Assembly: GCA_012961305.1 (NCBI GenBank)
Contig: DTZQ01000225.1
Span: 1 to 5,329 of the forward strand
DNA: 5,329 nucleotides
Source: Armatimonadota bacterium
GTDB taxonomy: Bacteria; Armatimonadota; UBA10988; DTZQ01
Direction: 5' to 3'
Both the position numbers and the translations under genes were made by a program. Below are positions 5,273-5,329 of the stretch, piece by piece; position 1 is the first letter of the stretch; the number at the start of each line of letters is the position of its first letter. The notes beneath the pieces are model-generated. The model saw only the letters and a list, made by a program, of their open reading frames with translations, was not told where the DNA came from and ran no database searches.

Positions 5273-5302
5273 CGTGCAACTGGAAAACGGGGCAGTTGCA
5301 CG
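5273..5302. repeat. Perfect 10-bp inverted repeat upstream of the foldase promoter
   Basis: CGTGCAACTG (5273-5282) and CAGTTGCACG (5293-5302) are exact reverse complements around the 10-nt spacer gaaaacgggg. It lies 18-47 bp before the -35 box, about -52 to -82 from the inferred start site. It could be a regulator binding site or a transcript hairpin of the unseen upstream gene. Neither strand has a T run after it, so it is not a standard terminator. Confidence 0.6.
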
Positions 5303-5329
5303 ATGCAGGATACCCCCCCTCTATCCCCC

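Noticed and set aside
5205..5279. Upstream ATG for the foldase giving 25 more residues
   Set aside because: It would lie upstream of the -35 box and of the predicted transcript start. The ATG at 5204 has GGAGG at 8 nt and starts a standard basic membrane anchor.
5308..5326. GGATA ... TATCC inverted repeat around a C run at the window edge
   Set aside because: The arms are only 5 bp and the spacer is a single-base run, so chance is likely. The sequence is cut off at the edge.

Overview
The window (GC-rich) holds four genes, all on the minus strand, so transcription runs from high to low coordinates. In that order they are a membrane-anchored parvulin-type foldase (3360-5204), an FtsZ-family GTPase (1808-2977), a Cof-type HAD phosphatase (1021-1836) and a PurN-PurH fusion that leaves the window at position 1. 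No RNA gene, CRISPR array, insertion sequence or phage gene was seen.

Organism: a bacterium with FtsZ-type division and de novo purine synthesis. The N-terminally anchored foldase without a lipobox, and the intergenic 7-bp repeats, would fit a GC-rich lineage such as a clostridial Bacillota or Chloroflexota member. This is a weak inference and cannot be settled from this window.

Layout: 5205-5329 is a control region with a perfect 10-bp inverted repeat, a good sigma70-type promoter (TTGACA, 17 bp, TAAACT) and a strong Shine-Dalgarno site for the foldase. The foldase joins a SurA-like N-domain and two parvulin domains to an unusual helical C-terminus resembling TPR plus HEAT repeats. The 382-bp gap 2978-3359 has no credible gene. 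It holds a GC-rich palindrome and blocks of degenerate 7-bp repeats, with small palindromes near the ftsZ start. The ftsZ gene overlaps the HAD gene, and the purine gene follows 49 bp later, so these three look like one operon (ftsZ, HAD phosphatase, purN-purH). No ftsA, ftsQ or mur gene is adjacent.

The most notable observation is the purine gene. A PurN-like domain is joined in frame to the start of PurH, but three of the four PurN catalytic positions that I aligned to E. coli PurN (Asn106, His137, Asp144) are replaced by Ser, Gln and Ala; only His108 is kept. The PurH part looks normal. A Shine-Dalgarno site and an in-frame GTG lie exactly at the domain junction, so PurH might also be made alone. 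The FtsZ is also divergent at several usually conserved positions and carries its C-terminal partner-binding peptide internally, which suggests a second, specialised FtsZ.
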